A DNA stretch of 32,161 nucleotides from Nonomuraea aridisoli. Its GTDB lineage: Bacteria > Actinomycetota > Actinomycetes > Streptosporangiales > Streptosporangiaceae. Positions 21,381 through 29,442 of the stretch are shown in pieces. The stretch spans positions 1 through 32,161 of the forward strand of contig NZ_POUD01000084.1 of the NCBI RefSeq assembly GCF_003236395.1. Reading direction: 5' to 3'. Position 1 is the stretch's first letter. Each line of letters begins with the position of its first letter. A program made the translations under genes and the position numbers. The notes beneath the pieces are model-generated. The model had not been told where the DNA came from. It did not search any database and worked only from the letters and a program-made list of their open reading frames with translations.

Positions 21381-22427
21381 CTAGCCGATGCGCCAGGTGT
21401 CGCCGCCCATCAGCAGCTCACTCAGGTCGCCGGGGCCCTGCTGGGCCACGGCGTCCTCCAGCTGCTCGGCCATGAGCACGTCGTACGACGGCCGGTCGAC
21501 GCTGCGGAAGATGCCGATCGGCACGTGCTCGAACGCCGGCTCGTCCAGCCTGCTGAGCGCGAAGGCCACCGACGGGTCGGGGTTGTGGGCGTCGTGCACG
21601 AGGATCTGGTCCGCGCTCACGCTGTCGCGGGCCACGACCTCGACGCCGCCGTTCGCGCCCCGCACGACCGCCTTCGTGGCGCTCACGATCGGCTGGTCGT
21701 GCTCCAGCCGCAGCGTGATGTCGTCGCGGACCTCCGGGTCCTTCAGCTGCTCGAAGGCGTTGTCGTTGAAGATGTTGCAGTTCTGGTAGATCTCCACCAG
21801 CGACGTGCCGCGGTGGGCGGTCGCCTCGCGCAGCACCGACTGCAGGTGCTTGCGGTCGGAGTCGATGGTGCGGGCCACGAACGACGCCTCGGCGCCGATG
21901 GCCAGCGAGATCGGGTTGAACGGCTTGTCCAGCGAGCCCATCGGCGTCGACTTGGTGATCTTGCCGATCTCGGAGGTGGGGGAGTACTGGCCCTTCGTCA
22001 GGCCGTAGATCCTGTTGTTGAACAGCAGGATGTTCAGGTTGACGTTGCGGCGCAGCGCGTGGATCAGGTGGTTGCCGCCGATCGACAGCGCGTCGCCGTC
22101 ACCCGTGATCACCCACACGCTCAGGTCGGGCCGCGAGGCCGCGAGCCCGGTCGCGATCGCCGGCGCACGCCCGTGGATCGAGTGCATGCCGTAGGTGTTG
22201 AGGTAGTACGGGAACCGCGACGAGCAGCCGATGCCCGAGACGAACACGATGTTCTCGCGCTTGAGGCCCAGCTCCGGCAGGAAGCTCTGCACCGCGGCCA
22301 GGATCGCGTAGTCACCGCAACCCGGGCACCAGCGCACCTCCTGGTCGGACTTGAAGTCCTTCAGGGTCTGCTTGACGTCGGTCTTGGGGATGAGCGCGAG
22401 GCCCTTCCCGTTGACGAGCTCAGTCAC
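21381..22427 (-). CDS. korB: 2-oxoacid:ferredoxin oxidoreductase, beta subunit
   Basis: The 348-residue thiamine-diphosphate and iron-sulfur subunit works with KorA to oxidise 2-oxoglutarate (or a related 2-oxoacid) with CoA, reducing ferredoxin. Four cysteines for one [4Fe-4S] cluster are visible: C34 and C37 in WCPGCGDYAIL, C68 in GIGCSSRFPYY and C217 in YQNCNIFND. The ThDP motif GDGDALSIGGNHLIHALRRN runs to LFNNRIYGLTKGQYSPTS. It overlaps korA by 8 bp, so the subunits are translationally coupled. The oxygen-tolerant type seen in mycobacteria and streptomycetes has this two-subunit form. Confidence 0.93.
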   Translation of the reverse strand: MTELVNGKGLALIPKTDVKQTLKDFKSDQEVRWCPGCGDYAILAAVQSFLPELGLKRENIVFVSGIGCSSRFPYYLNTYGMHSIHGRAPAIATGLAASRPDLSVWVITGDGDALSIGGNHLIHALRRNVNLNILLFNNRIYGLTKGQYSPTSEIGKITKSTPMGSLDKPFNPISLAIGAEASFVARTIDSDRKHLQSVLREATAHRGTSLVEIYQNCNIFNDNAFEQLKDPEVRDDITLRLEHDQPIVSATKAVVRGANGGVEVVARDSVSADQILVHDAHNPDPSVAFALSRLDEPAFEHVPIGIFRSVDRPSYDVLMAEQLEDAVAQQGPGDLSELLMGGDTWRIG

Positions 22428-24264
22428 TGTCGATCACGTCCTGGATGACTCCGGCCAGCTCCTCGGCCTTGAACGGGAGCCCGCGCACACGGTTGTAGCT
22501 GATCACGTCGACGAGGTACCGCGCCCGCAGCAGCAGGGCGAGCTGGCCGAGGTTGATCTCGGGCAGCAGCACCTTGTCGTAGCGCTTGAGCACGTCGCCG
22601 GTGTTGGCGGGCAGCGGGTTGAGGTGGCGCAGGTGGGCCTGGGCGACCTTGCCGCCGCCGTTCCTGATGCGCCGCACGGCCGCGGCGATCGGGCCGTACG
22701 TCGAGCCCCAGCCGATCACCAGCACCTTGGCGTCGCCGTCGGGGTCGTCGACCTCCAGCTCGGGCACGTCGATGCCGGCGATCTTGGCGGCGCGCGTGCG
22801 GACCATCAGGTCGTGGTTGTTGGGGTCGTAGGAGATGTTGCCGGTGCCGTCGGCCTTCTCGATGCCGCCGATGCGGTGTTCGAGCCCCGGCGTGCCGGGG
22901 ATGGCCCACGGGCGGGCGAGCGTCTCGCCGTCCCGCTTGTACGGCAGGAACGCGCCGTCCTCGCCGTTCGGCTCGGTGGTGAACTCCTGCGAGATGTCGG
23001 GCAGCTCGGAGACCTCGGGCAGCCGCCACGGCTCGGAGCCGTTGGCGAGGTAGCCGTCGGACAGCAGCATGACCGGCGTGCGGTATTTCACCGCGATGCG
23101 GGCCGCCTCGATGGCCGCGTCGAAGCAGTCGCTCGGCGACATCGGCGCCACGATCGGCACCGGCGACTCGCCGTTGCGGCCGAACATGGCCATCAGCAGG
23201 TCGGTCTGCTCGGTCTTGGTCGGCATGCCGGTGCTCGGCCCTGCCCGCTGCACGTCCACGATGATCAGGGGCAGCTCGGTGGTGACCGCGAGGCCGACCG
23301 TCTCCGCCTTCAGCGCCACGCCGGGCCCCGAGGTGGTGGTCACGCCCAGCGCCCCGCCGAACGCGGCCCCGAGCGCCGCGCCGACGCCGGCGATCTCGTC
23401 CTCCGCCTGGAAGGTGCGCACGCCGAACCGCTTGTGCCGCGACAACTCGTGCAGGATGTCGCTGGCCGGGGTGATCGGGTACGAGCCCAGGAACAGCGGC
23501 AGCTTCGCCTGCACACTGGCGGCGATCAGGCCGTAGGCGAGGGCCTGGTTGCCGGAGATGTTGCGGTAGACGCCCGGCGCCAGCCGGGCCGGCTTGACCT
23601 CGTAGGAGACCGAGAAGGACTCGGTGGTCTCGCCGTAGTTCCAGCCCGCCTGGAAGGCCGCGATGTTGGCCTTGGCGATGTCGGGCTTCTTGGCGAACTT
23701 CTGCTCGAGGAACTTGATGGTGTGCTCGGTCGGCCGATGGTAGAGCCACGACAGCAGGCCGAGGGCGAACATGTTCTTCGACCGTTCGGCGTCCTTCTTG
23801 GACAGGTCGAAGTCCTCGAGCGCCTTGACGGTGAGGGACGTCAGGGCCACCGCGTGCACCCGCCACTCGCGCAGCGAGTCGTCCTCCAGCGGGTTGGTCG
23901 CGTATCCGACCTTCTGCAGGTTGCGCTTGGTGAACTCGTCGGTGTTCGCGATGATGTCGGCGCCCCGCGGCAGGTCGGGCAGGTTCGCCTTGAGCGCCGC
24001 CGGGTTCATGGCCACGAGCACGTTCGGCGCGTCGCCGGGTGTGAGGATGTCGTGGTCGGCGAAGTGGAGCTGGAAGCTCGACACGCCGGGAAGGGTGCCT
24101 GCGGGGGCGCGGATCTCGGCGGGGAAGTTGGGCAACGTCGACAGGTCGTTGCCGAACTCCGCCGTGCCCGCCGTGAAGCGGTCGCCGGTGAGCTGCATGC
24201 CGTCGCCGGAGTCACCGGCGAACCTGATGATCACGCGGTCGAGTTGCTGGACCTGCTTAGTCAC
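22420..24264 (-). CDS. korA: 2-oxoacid:ferredoxin oxidoreductase, fused gamma-alpha subunit
   Basis: The 614-residue protein has an N-terminal gamma domain (VIIRFAGDSGDGMQLTGDRF to about 190) fused to the alpha domain. The alpha domain opens near ISGNQALAYGLIAASVQA and has SYPITPASDILHEL, TTSGPGVALKAETVGLAV and QRAGPSTGMPTKTEQTDLL, where the CoA and 2-oxoacid contacts lie. This gamma-alpha fusion is usual for actinobacterial KorA. The start is GTG 24264 with a strong GAGGAGGTC 6-7 bp before it; that site also forms the last codons of an 18-codon leader ORF. The subunit lies upstream of korB in a two-gene operon and faces away from the nuo genes to its right. Confidence 0.93.
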   Translation of the reverse strand: MTKQVQQLDRVIIRFAGDSGDGMQLTGDRFTAGTAEFGNDLSTLPNFPAEIRAPAGTLPGVSSFQLHFADHDILTPGDAPNVLVAMNPAALKANLPDLPRGADIIANTDEFTKRNLQKVGYATNPLEDDSLREWRVHAVALTSLTVKALEDFDLSKKDAERSKNMFALGLLSWLYHRPTEHTIKFLEQKFAKKPDIAKANIAAFQAGWNYGETTESFSVSYEVKPARLAPGVYRNISGNQALAYGLIAASVQAKLPLFLGSYPITPASDILHELSRHKRFGVRTFQAEDEIAGVGAALGAAFGGALGVTTTSGPGVALKAETVGLAVTTELPLIIVDVQRAGPSTGMPTKTEQTDLLMAMFGRNGESPVPIVAPMSPSDCFDAAIEAARIAVKYRTPVMLLSDGYLANGSEPWRLPEVSELPDISQEFTTEPNGEDGAFLPYKRDGETLARPWAIPGTPGLEHRIGGIEKADGTGNISYDPNNHDLMVRTRAAKIAGIDVPELEVDDPDGDAKVLVIGWGSTYGPIAAAVRRIRNGGGKVAQAHLRHLNPLPANTGDVLKRYDKVLLPEINLGQLALLLRARYLVDVISYNRVRGLPFKAEELAGVIQDVIDSD

Positions 24265-24267
24265 AGA

Positions 24268-24324
24268 TCAGACCTCCTCGACGCGCCACTGCGCGGTTGC
24301 CTTAGGCGCGTTCTCTTTGTCCAT
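24268..24324 (-). CDS. Possible 18-codon leader ORF upstream of korA
   Basis: ATG 24324 follows a GAGG about 8 bp upstream and encodes MDKENAPKATAQWRVEEV before TGA. The last codons (GTC GAG GAG GTC) are the korA Shine-Dalgarno, and the stop lies 3 bp before the korA GTG, in the same frame. Ribosomes finishing it would sit on the korA start, so it may couple or tune korA translation. Whether it is translated is unknown. Confidence 0.4.
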   Translation of the reverse strand: MDKENAPKATAQWRVEEV

Positions 24325-24487
24325 GCTAGATCCTCGGAAGGTCACGCGTTTGCATGCCGCGCTCGGCGGGTAAACGCGGTCGGAGTCAGTCAGGCTGAGG
24401 CGGGAGAACGACGACACAGCCCAGACGCAAGCCTGCAGAGGTCGACATGCAGGCGGGCGAACAGGACGGTTCGGGTCACGAGCGCCA

Positions 24488-24493
24488 ACTATA
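24488..24493 (-). promoter_or_regulatory. Candidate -10 (TATAGT) for the korAB operon
   Basis: On the minus strand TATAGT is a near-consensus -10 about 164 bp before the leader ORF; no good -35 is seen at the usual distance. The palindrome ACACGTGT (24503-24510) lies just upstream of it and might bind a regulator. The rest of the 192-bp spacer (24325-24516) shows no gene. Confidence 0.35.
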
Positions 24494-24516
24494 CGTCCCC
24501 CCACACGTGTTTTACG

Positions 24517-25989
24517 TCAGGGGTTGCTTACCGGAAGCGCGCTCCCCGACCGGTACAGGCGGCCGGCCTGCATCCCCACCGCGCCGTACAACTCTGGAAC
24601 GGTCACGAAGGTGTAACCCTTCCCGCGCAGCCGTTTGAGGATGTCCGGAACCGCGTCTACGGACGCCTGATGGATGTCGTGCATGAGAATGATCGCACCT
24701 GGATGGGCTCCACGCACGGCTCGGTCCGCTATGTCGCGCGGATCGCCCCCGCTTTCGTCCTGCGTGTCCACGTTCCCGGTGACCAGGGACAGCCCCATCC
24801 GGGCCGCGACGGAGACCAGGTCGGGGCCGGTGGTCCCGTACGGCGGGCGCAGCAGCCGCGGGGTCTGCCCGATGGCCGCCGACACCGCGGCGTCGGTGAG
24901 CCGGAGCGATTCGGCGATCTTGCTGCTGGTCTGCTTCGACAGGTCCCGGTGCGACCAGCTGTGGCCGCCGACGAGGTGGCCCTCATTGCTCATGCGGTGC
25001 AGGAGCGCGGGCTGTGCGGCGGCGTTCGCGCCGAGGACGAAGAACGTGGCCCGCGCCTGCTGCCTGCGCAGGATGTCGAGCAGTTCGCCGGTGTACATGC
25101 CCGGCCCGTCGTCGAACGTCAGCGCCACGCACTTGGCCACCGAGCAGTCCACGCTGCCGGCCCGGCTGCTGACCGCGTCGGGGTCGGCGGTGGGCACCAT
25201 CCGCGGTGTCTCGTACGGCGTGGCCCGCTGGGCGGCGTCCCGCACCGCCGCCTGGGCCCGGCGCCCGAGGTCCGACAGCAGCGGCGCGGCCTGATCCCGC
25301 GGCACGGCCACGGCCAGGCGGCCGAGCGAGCACGGCCCGATCTGGCAGTCGTCGAACTCGACGACGAGGTCGCCGGATCGGTTGAAGGCCATCGAGTCGA
25401 ACACCTCGCCGCTCGCCGTCACGCTGTCCTGCTCGACCTGGGAGCCGCGCTTGCCCAGCTGCTCCTTGACCAGGGCCGTGAGCTCTTCGAGCGCGCGCTT
25501 CCCGGCGAGCAGGCCGGTGGAGCCGACGGTCTTGCCGGTGCGCGGGTCGAACCAGAACGTCCGCATGGAGTTGCCCCAGTCGGCGCCCACGTACTCACCG
25601 GTGCGCAGCCGTACCCCGATGGCCTGGGAGGAGACGGCGGGGAGCTGCCAGTCGACGTTCAGCTCGACCCGGGGGTAGGCGGCGTGGCCCTCGGTACGCT
25701 GGTTGAAGTTCGCCAGCTGCCGCTCGGCCTGGTGGCGCAGGGCCTTGTTGAGGGCGGGGGCGGCGGCGATGACGGGATAGTTGACGTGCGCGTAGCGGTT
25801 GCCGGGGGAGTCACCCTCGGTCAGCGTTCCGACGGACAGGCCGGCGACGGTCGCGGGGTCCACGAAGTCGATCATCGTGGGCTCTGCCGGGACCATGACG
25901 TGCCTGCCTGGGGAGGCGGCGGCCAGGCCGCAGCCGGAGGCCGAGAGGGCCAGCAGAGCGATTCCGGAGAAGAACCGCGCCTTATGCAT
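24517..25989 (-). CDS. Exported polysaccharide deacetylase (NodB domain), possible lipoprotein
   Basis: The 490-residue product has an N-terminal signal (FFSGIALLALSASGC) with a lipobox-like SASGC, suggesting a lipid-anchored protein. Residues about 35-270 form a domain resembling the DUF3298/RsiV-type region, including LNVDWQLPAVSSQAIGVRLR. The C-terminal NodB catalytic domain shows VALTFDDGPGMYTGEL (catalytic base), GGHSWSHRDLSK (zinc histidines), RPPYGTTGPDLV and ILMHDIH. Such enzymes remove acetyl groups from peptidoglycan or chitin-like glycans. ATG 25989 has TACGCT 7 bp upstream and no ribosome binding site, hinting at a leaderless mRNA. It lies divergent from nuoA. Confidence 0.85.
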   Translation of the reverse strand: MHKARFFSGIALLALSASGCGLAAASPGRHVMVPAEPTMIDFVDPATVAGLSVGTLTEGDSPGNRYAHVNYPVIAAAPALNKALRHQAERQLANFNQRTEGHAAYPRVELNVDWQLPAVSSQAIGVRLRTGEYVGADWGNSMRTFWFDPRTGKTVGSTGLLAGKRALEELTALVKEQLGKRGSQVEQDSVTASGEVFDSMAFNRSGDLVVEFDDCQIGPCSLGRLAVAVPRDQAAPLLSDLGRRAQAAVRDAAQRATPYETPRMVPTADPDAVSSRAGSVDCSVAKCVALTFDDGPGMYTGELLDILRRQQARATFFVLGANAAAQPALLHRMSNEGHLVGGHSWSHRDLSKQTSSKIAESLRLTDAAVSAAIGQTPRLLRPPYGTTGPDLVSVAARMGLSLVTGNVDTQDESGGDPRDIADRAVRGAHPGAIILMHDIHQASVDAVPDILKRLRGKGYTFVTVPELYGAVGMQAGRLYRSGSALPVSNP

Positions 25990-26086
25990 GCATGTCAGCG
26001 TATGGGGCCAATGTGCCTATTTACCTTCATTTTGGAGGATGGGACCCGAGCCTTTGACCGGGCTGGGTATGAGGGTGCGTCGGGGT

Positions 26087-26092
26087 TACGAT
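26087..26092 (+). promoter_or_regulatory. Leaderless -10 (TACGAT) of nuoA
   Basis: TACGAT fits TANNNT, ends 6 bp before ATG 26099, and no Shine-Dalgarno precedes that ATG. A TTGACC at 26054-26059 is too far upstream to be its -35. Confidence 0.45.
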
Positions 26093-26098
26093 CGCCTC

Positions 26099-26470
26099 AT
26101 GGACGGCTACTTCGGGTCGTACGCGCTCGTCGCCGCGCTGCTCGCGCTGGGCGTCGCGATCGTGGCCGGAGCCCTGCTGGCCAACCGGCTCCTGCGCCCG
26201 TCCCGGCCCACGCCCGAGAAGCTGACGACGTACGAGTGCGGGGTCGATCCCGTCGGCGAGGGGTGGGCCCAGTCGCAGGTGCGCTACTACGTCTTCACGT
26301 ACCTGTACGTCGTCTTCGCCGTCGACGCCGTCTTCCTCTTTCCGTGGGCCACCGTGTTCGACGCCCCCGGCTACGGGATGACCACCCTGGTCGAGATGTT
26401 CGTCTTCCTCGGCTTCATCGCCCTCGGCATCGTCTACGCCTGGCGCAAACGTGTCCTCAGCTGGACTTAG
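26099..26470 (+). CDS. nuoA: NADH-quinone oxidoreductase-type subunit A (complex I membrane subunit)
   Basis: The 123-residue protein has three transmembrane helices: ALVAALLALGVAIVAGALLA, YVFTYLYVVFAVDAVFLFPW and TLVEMFVFLGFIALGIVYAW. Between the first two lies the conserved loop TTYECGVDPVGEGWAQSQVR, which in complex I reaches the quinone site. It is the first of four complex I genes here (A, B, C, H). Unusually, nuoB is nearly 3 kb away, beyond an APH gene and a protease gene. The APH start lies inside its last codons (20-bp overlap). Confidence 0.9.
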   Translation: MDGYFGSYALVAALLALGVAIVAGALLANRLLRPSRPTPEKLTTYECGVDPVGEGWAQSQVRYYVFTYLYVVFAVDAVFLFPWATVFDAPGYGMTTLVEMFVFLGFIALGIVYAWRKRVLSWT

Positions 26471-27272
26471 CGGCGACCGGCCCGGGCTTACGGGCGACTG
26501 GCCTGGGCTTACGGGCGACTGGTCGCCTGTCACCGGCGGTGAGTCGGGAGCGGTCGTCCTGCGCGGTCCGGACGCCTATGCCAAGTGCGTGCCGGCTTCC
26601 GGGGCGGCCGAGCTGGAGGGCGAGCGCGATCGGGTCGCCTGGCTGGTGGAGCGCGGCGTGCCGGGGCCTCGGGTGCTCGACTGGCACTCCGATGACACGG
26701 GCGCCTGCCTGGTGACCAGTGCCGTCGCGGGCGTGCCCGCCGACCAGATGCCGGCCGCGGAGTTGCGGATCGCCTGGGAGCACATCGCGGACGCGGTCCG
26801 GCGGCTGCATGAGGTGCCCGTGGGGGATTGCCCGTTCCGCCGGGATCTGGACACCATGGTCGCGGTGGCGCGCGACGTCGTGGCCCGCGGCGCGGTGAAC
26901 CCCGAGTTCCTGCCCGAGGACCAGCAGCGGACGCCGCCCTCCGAGTTGCTGGCCCGGCTCGTCCCGCAGCTCGCGCGGCGACGCGACCAGGAGGCCCTCG
27001 ACCTGGTCCTCTGCCACGGAGACCTGTGCCTGCCCAACATCATCCTCGACCCGCGGACGCTGGACGTGTCGGGCTTCGTCGACCTGGGCCGCCTCGGGCC
27101 GGCCGACCGGTACGCCGACCTGGCCCTGCTGCTCACCAACGCCCGCGAGACCTGGGAGGACGAGGAACGGGCGCTGGCCGCGGACCTGGCCTTCGCCGAG
27201 AGGTACGGCGTCACCCTCGATCACGACCGCCTGCGCTTCTACCTCCATCTCGACCCGCTCACCTGGGGCTGA
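26451..27272 (+). CDS. APH-family phosphotransferase, APH(3'')-like
   Basis: The 273-residue aminoglycoside-phosphotransferase-fold kinase has an N-terminal lobe with SPVTGGESGAVVLRGPDAYA and AYAKCVP (ATP-site Lys) followed by ELEGERDRVAWLVERGVPGP. The catalytic loop is LVLCHGDLCLPNIILDPRTL, and the metal-binding Asp lies in GFVDLGRLGPADRYADLALL. This wording resembles streptomycin 3''-kinases, but chromosomal homologues often have other substrates, so resistance is only a possibility. GTG 26451 starts within nuoA. The first 25 residues contain two GDxPGLT repeats from a 21-bp tandem duplication, an N-terminal extension unlike the family. There is no ribosome binding site, so it is probably coupled to nuoA. 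Confidence 0.8.
   Translation: MSSAGLSGDRPGLTGDWPGLTGDWSPVTGGESGAVVLRGPDAYAKCVPASGAAELEGERDRVAWLVERGVPGPRVLDWHSDDTGACLVTSAVAGVPADQMPAAELRIAWEHIADAVRRLHEVPVGDCPFRRDLDTMVAVARDVVARGAVNPEFLPEDQQRTPPSELLARLVPQLARRRDQEALDLVLCHGDLCLPNIILDPRTLDVSGFVDLGRLGPADRYADLALLLTNARETWEDEERALAADLAFAERYGVTLDHDRLRFYLHLDPLTWG
26473..26514 (+). repeat. 21-bp tandem repeat at the 5' end of the APH gene
   Basis: Two consecutive 21-bp units (26473-26493 and 26494-26514) differ at two positions, with the core GGGCTTACGG. The start of a third unit follows. They keep frame and encode GDRPGLT and GDWPGLT. The array starts two bases beyond the nuoA stop. Confidence 0.8.
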
Positions 27273-27330
27273 CCGGCACCTGCTGGATCGTTACCCGGCT
27301 GTGCCCCGCGCTCTGGCATCTTGCCGTGCT

Positions 27331-29163
27331 GTGATCGCTTGCCCCCAGTGCGACCAGCCGCTCAGGACCGAGCCCTCCTATCCGAGCTGGTGCCCATCAT
27401 GCGACTGGAACGTCGTCCGCGGCCCTTCCCCGGAAAAGACGCGCTTCGCCCGCTTACAGGCCAGACTCGTCCGCGGCCTCTACAACGACATCACCAACCC
27501 ACAGCGCACCACACCCGCCCCCACTCACGAAACGACGACGCCCTCCGGTGAGCCTGAGCGCGGAACGACGACGGGAGGCGGTGAGCCCGCACGCGGGATG
27601 GTGGCGGGAGGCGGTGAGCCCGCACGCGGGACGGTGGCGGTAGGTGGTGAGCCCGCGCCCGGAATGGCGGTAGGTGGTGAGCCTGGGTGCGGAACGGCTA
27701 CGGTAGCGGGTGAGCCCGCGCCCGGGGCGACGTCGGGAGGCGGTGAGCCGACTGCGCTTGGAGCAGTGGTGGGAGCCTCTCAGCCGACTGCCCGTGGAGC
27801 GGCCGCGAGTAAAGGGGCGGCCGGAGCCGGTGAGCCCAGCGCGCGAGTTCCCACCGCCGCTCCATGCGCGAGTGACTTGCCGGCTGTGCTGCCTGCGGCC
27901 GCCGTTCCACGGGTGAGCGACTCATCGGCTGCGCTGCCTTCCACCACCGCTCCACGCGCGACCGACCCACCGGACGCGCCACCTTCCACCGCCGCTTCGC
28001 CGGCAGCCAACTCGTCCGCGCCCACCATCGTTGAGAGTCCGGCCGGCTCTTGGACTTTCGATTCACCGGCTCCGCGCGCAGGCTCAGCGGCTCCCACCGC
28101 CGTTAGCGGGCGGGGAGGCGGTGTGGCGGGCGGAGCGGCGCGGGTCGCCGTGTATGCCCTCGCATTCCTGACCCACCTGCTCTGCCCCGCGTTCTTCCTG
28201 ATCGGCGTGTACTTCGTGACGCGCTGGAGCTTCGTGTCTTTCGTGCTGGCGTTCATCGCGTTCGACCTGGCCTGGCTGCTGCGGCCACGGCCCGCACCGT
28301 TCCCCGCCGGCGGCGAGCCTCTCACCCGCGAGGCGGCCCCCGGCCTGTTCGCCCTGCTCGACCGCATCGGCGCCGAGGTGGGCGCGCCCCGGACCGACCT
28401 GGTCGCCGTCAGCGGCGCGGTCAACGCGTCGTTCGGGACGTACGGCTGGCGGCGCCGGCGCGTGGTCGAGATCGGCTACCCGTTGTGGCTCGTCCTGACC
28501 CCGCGAGAACGCGTCGCGCTGCTCGCCCACGAGATGGCCCACTCCAGCAACGGCGACGGCCGGTACGGGGTCGTCGTCGGCAGCGCCCTCCACTCGCTCG
28601 ACGTGCTGCGGGACGTGACCAAGTTCGACTGGCAGGAGGGCGACGGCGTGGGCCGTCTGGTGGCCGAGGCCCTGCTGGCGGTCCTCGGGCTCCCGGTCAG
28701 AGGGCTCATCGTGGCGATGGAGCTGCTGCTGTATCGCTCGTCGCAGCGGGCCGAATACCGCGCCGACGAGCTCGCGGCCCGGGCGGCGGGCACGACGGCC
28801 ACGATCTCGCTCCTCGACGCGCTGATCACCAGGGTGGAGTCGGTCCGCTACTTCCTGGAGGCGAGTGTGATCGCCACCAAGACCGACGGTCTGTGGGCGG
28901 CGATCCGTTCGCAGGCGGAAAGCCTCCCGGAGTCCGAACGCGAACGCCGCCGCCGCGCCGCCCGCCTGGAGGAACTGCGGGTGGACCGTACGCACCCGCC
29001 CACGTACCTGCGGATGTCCCGCCTGGCCGCACTCCCGTACGAGGAGGGCCGCGTCCGCCACGCCCAGGAGCCCGCCGACACGATCGACACAGAGCTGACC
29101 CCGCTCGCCACCCGCGTCGCCAAGGCCATCAGAGAGAACGCCCAATCCGCCCTCTACTACTGA
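27331..29163 (+). CDS. M48-family (HtpX/Ste24-like) membrane zinc metallopeptidase with zinc ribbon and long linker
   Basis: The product is about 610 residues from GTG 27331. An N-terminal zinc ribbon (CPQCDQPLR then WCPSCDWNV) is followed by a low-complexity Gly/Glu/Pro/Ala linker of roughly 200 residues, built partly from 33-bp DNA repeats. Two transmembrane helices lie near 272-315 (YALAFLTHLLCPAFFLIGVY and SFVSFVLAFIAFDLAWLL). The peptidase domain has LLAHEMAHSSNGDG at about 397-410 (zinc His and catalytic Glu) and the third ligand Glu near 475 in RAEYRADELAA. M48 enzymes degrade or process membrane proteins, so quality control of nearby respiratory subunits is conceivable but unproven. 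The start is uncertain; GTG 27301 is also in frame. Confidence 0.83.
   Translation: MIACPQCDQPLRTEPSYPSWCPSCDWNVVRGPSPEKTRFARLQARLVRGLYNDITNPQRTTPAPTHETTTPSGEPERGTTTGGGEPARGMVAGGGEPARGTVAVGGEPAPGMAVGGEPGCGTATVAGEPAPGATSGGGEPTALGAVVGASQPTARGAAASKGAAGAGEPSARVPTAAPCASDLPAVLPAAAVPRVSDSSAALPSTTAPRATDPPDAPPSTAASPAANSSAPTIVESPAGSWTFDSPAPRAGSAAPTAVSGRGGGVAGGAARVAVYALAFLTHLLCPAFFLIGVYFVTRWSFVSFVLAFIAFDLAWLLRPRPAPFPAGGEPLTREAAPGLFALLDRIGAEVGAPRTDLVAVSGAVNASFGTYGWRRRRVVEIGYPLWLVLTPRERVALLAHEMAHSSNGDGRYGVVVGSALHSLDVLRDVTKFDWQEGDGVGRLVAEALLAVLGLPVRGLIVAMELLLYRSSQRAEYRADELAARAAGTTATISLLDALITRVESVRYFLEASVIATKTDGLWAAIRSQAESLPESERERRRRAARLEELRVDRTHPPTYLRMSRLAALPYEEGRVRHAQEPADTIDTELTPLATRVAKAIRENAQSALYY
27573..27767 (+). 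repeat. Coding minisatellite, about six 30-33 bp units
   Basis: Units start at 27573, 27606, 27639, 27669, 27702 and 27735, spaced 33, 33, 30, 33 and 33 bp. The core is GGCGGTGAGCCCGC, encoding GGEPA-type peptides in the linker of the M48 protein. The first two units are nearly identical and later ones diverge. All spacings are multiples of 3, so copy-number change keeps the reading frame. Confidence 0.8.
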
Positions 29164-29185
29164 CCCCCATACGCCGGCCGCCCCT

Positions 29186-29261
29186 CGTACACCGGCTGGT
29201 CCCGTACGTGGTCGATCCGGCGCATGCCGATTGACCTGCGTACACCGGCCGACCCCGTACG
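29186..29261. repeat. Pair of 23-bp direct repeats in the spacer before nuoB
   Basis: The copies at 29186-29208 and 29239-29261 match at 20 of 23 positions. Both open with CGTACACCGGC, end with CCCGTACG and so have CGTAC/GTACG ends inverted to each other. A weaker relative, ATACGCCGGCCGCCCC, lies at 29170. They may be binding sites or remnants of a small repeat family. The rest of the 285-bp spacer (29164-29448) holds a hairpin and the nuoB promoter. Confidence 0.55.
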
Positions 29262-29335
29262 GGGCTGACCCGGGTACGCGGGCTGGCGGGAGTGACCGGT
29301 GGCTCAGGGAACCGGGACTTCGCCGGTGGCGCCGG

Positions 29336-29354
29336 TCCCCGCTCGCCGCGGGGA
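29336..29354. terminator. Hairpin in the spacer between the M48 gene and nuoB
   Basis: TCCCCGC (29336-29342) and GCGGGGA (29348-29354) pair around TCGCC, with partial extension outward. There is no T run. It could end the M48 transcript, and weak attenuation is an alternative. Confidence 0.4.
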
Positions 29355-29414
29355 TCGGCCGGCGCGGCAGGGCCAAATGTCCGTAGACGTAACCCCCGTC
29401 CCAGGAAGATTCCT

Positions 29415-29442
29415 TTGCCTGACCTGGGATCCGCGCAAGAAT
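29415..29442 (+). promoter_or_regulatory. Candidate leaderless promoter of nuoBCH
   Basis: TTGCCT (29415-29420) and AAGAAT (29437-29442) are 16 bp apart. ATG 29449 follows after 6 bp with no Shine-Dalgarno. The element suggests that nuoBCH is transcribed separately from nuoA. Confidence 0.45.

Noticed and set aside
22351..26715. A plus-strand open frame of over 1400 codons
   Set aside because: It lies antisense to korB, korA and the polysaccharide deacetylase, all of which carry full family motifs. Its translation is a low-complexity Val/Gly/Arg-rich shadow, expected from high GC at codon position 3.
26451..27272. A confirmed streptomycin-resistance determinant
   Set aside because: The APH(3'')-like motifs are present, but chromosomal homologues often have other substrates and the N-terminus is atypical. 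Only the kinase family is supported.
27573..27767. Regularly spaced 33-bp repeats as a CRISPR array
   Set aside because: The units are contiguous with no spacers, they keep the reading frame of the M48 gene, and no cas genes are near. They are a coding minisatellite.
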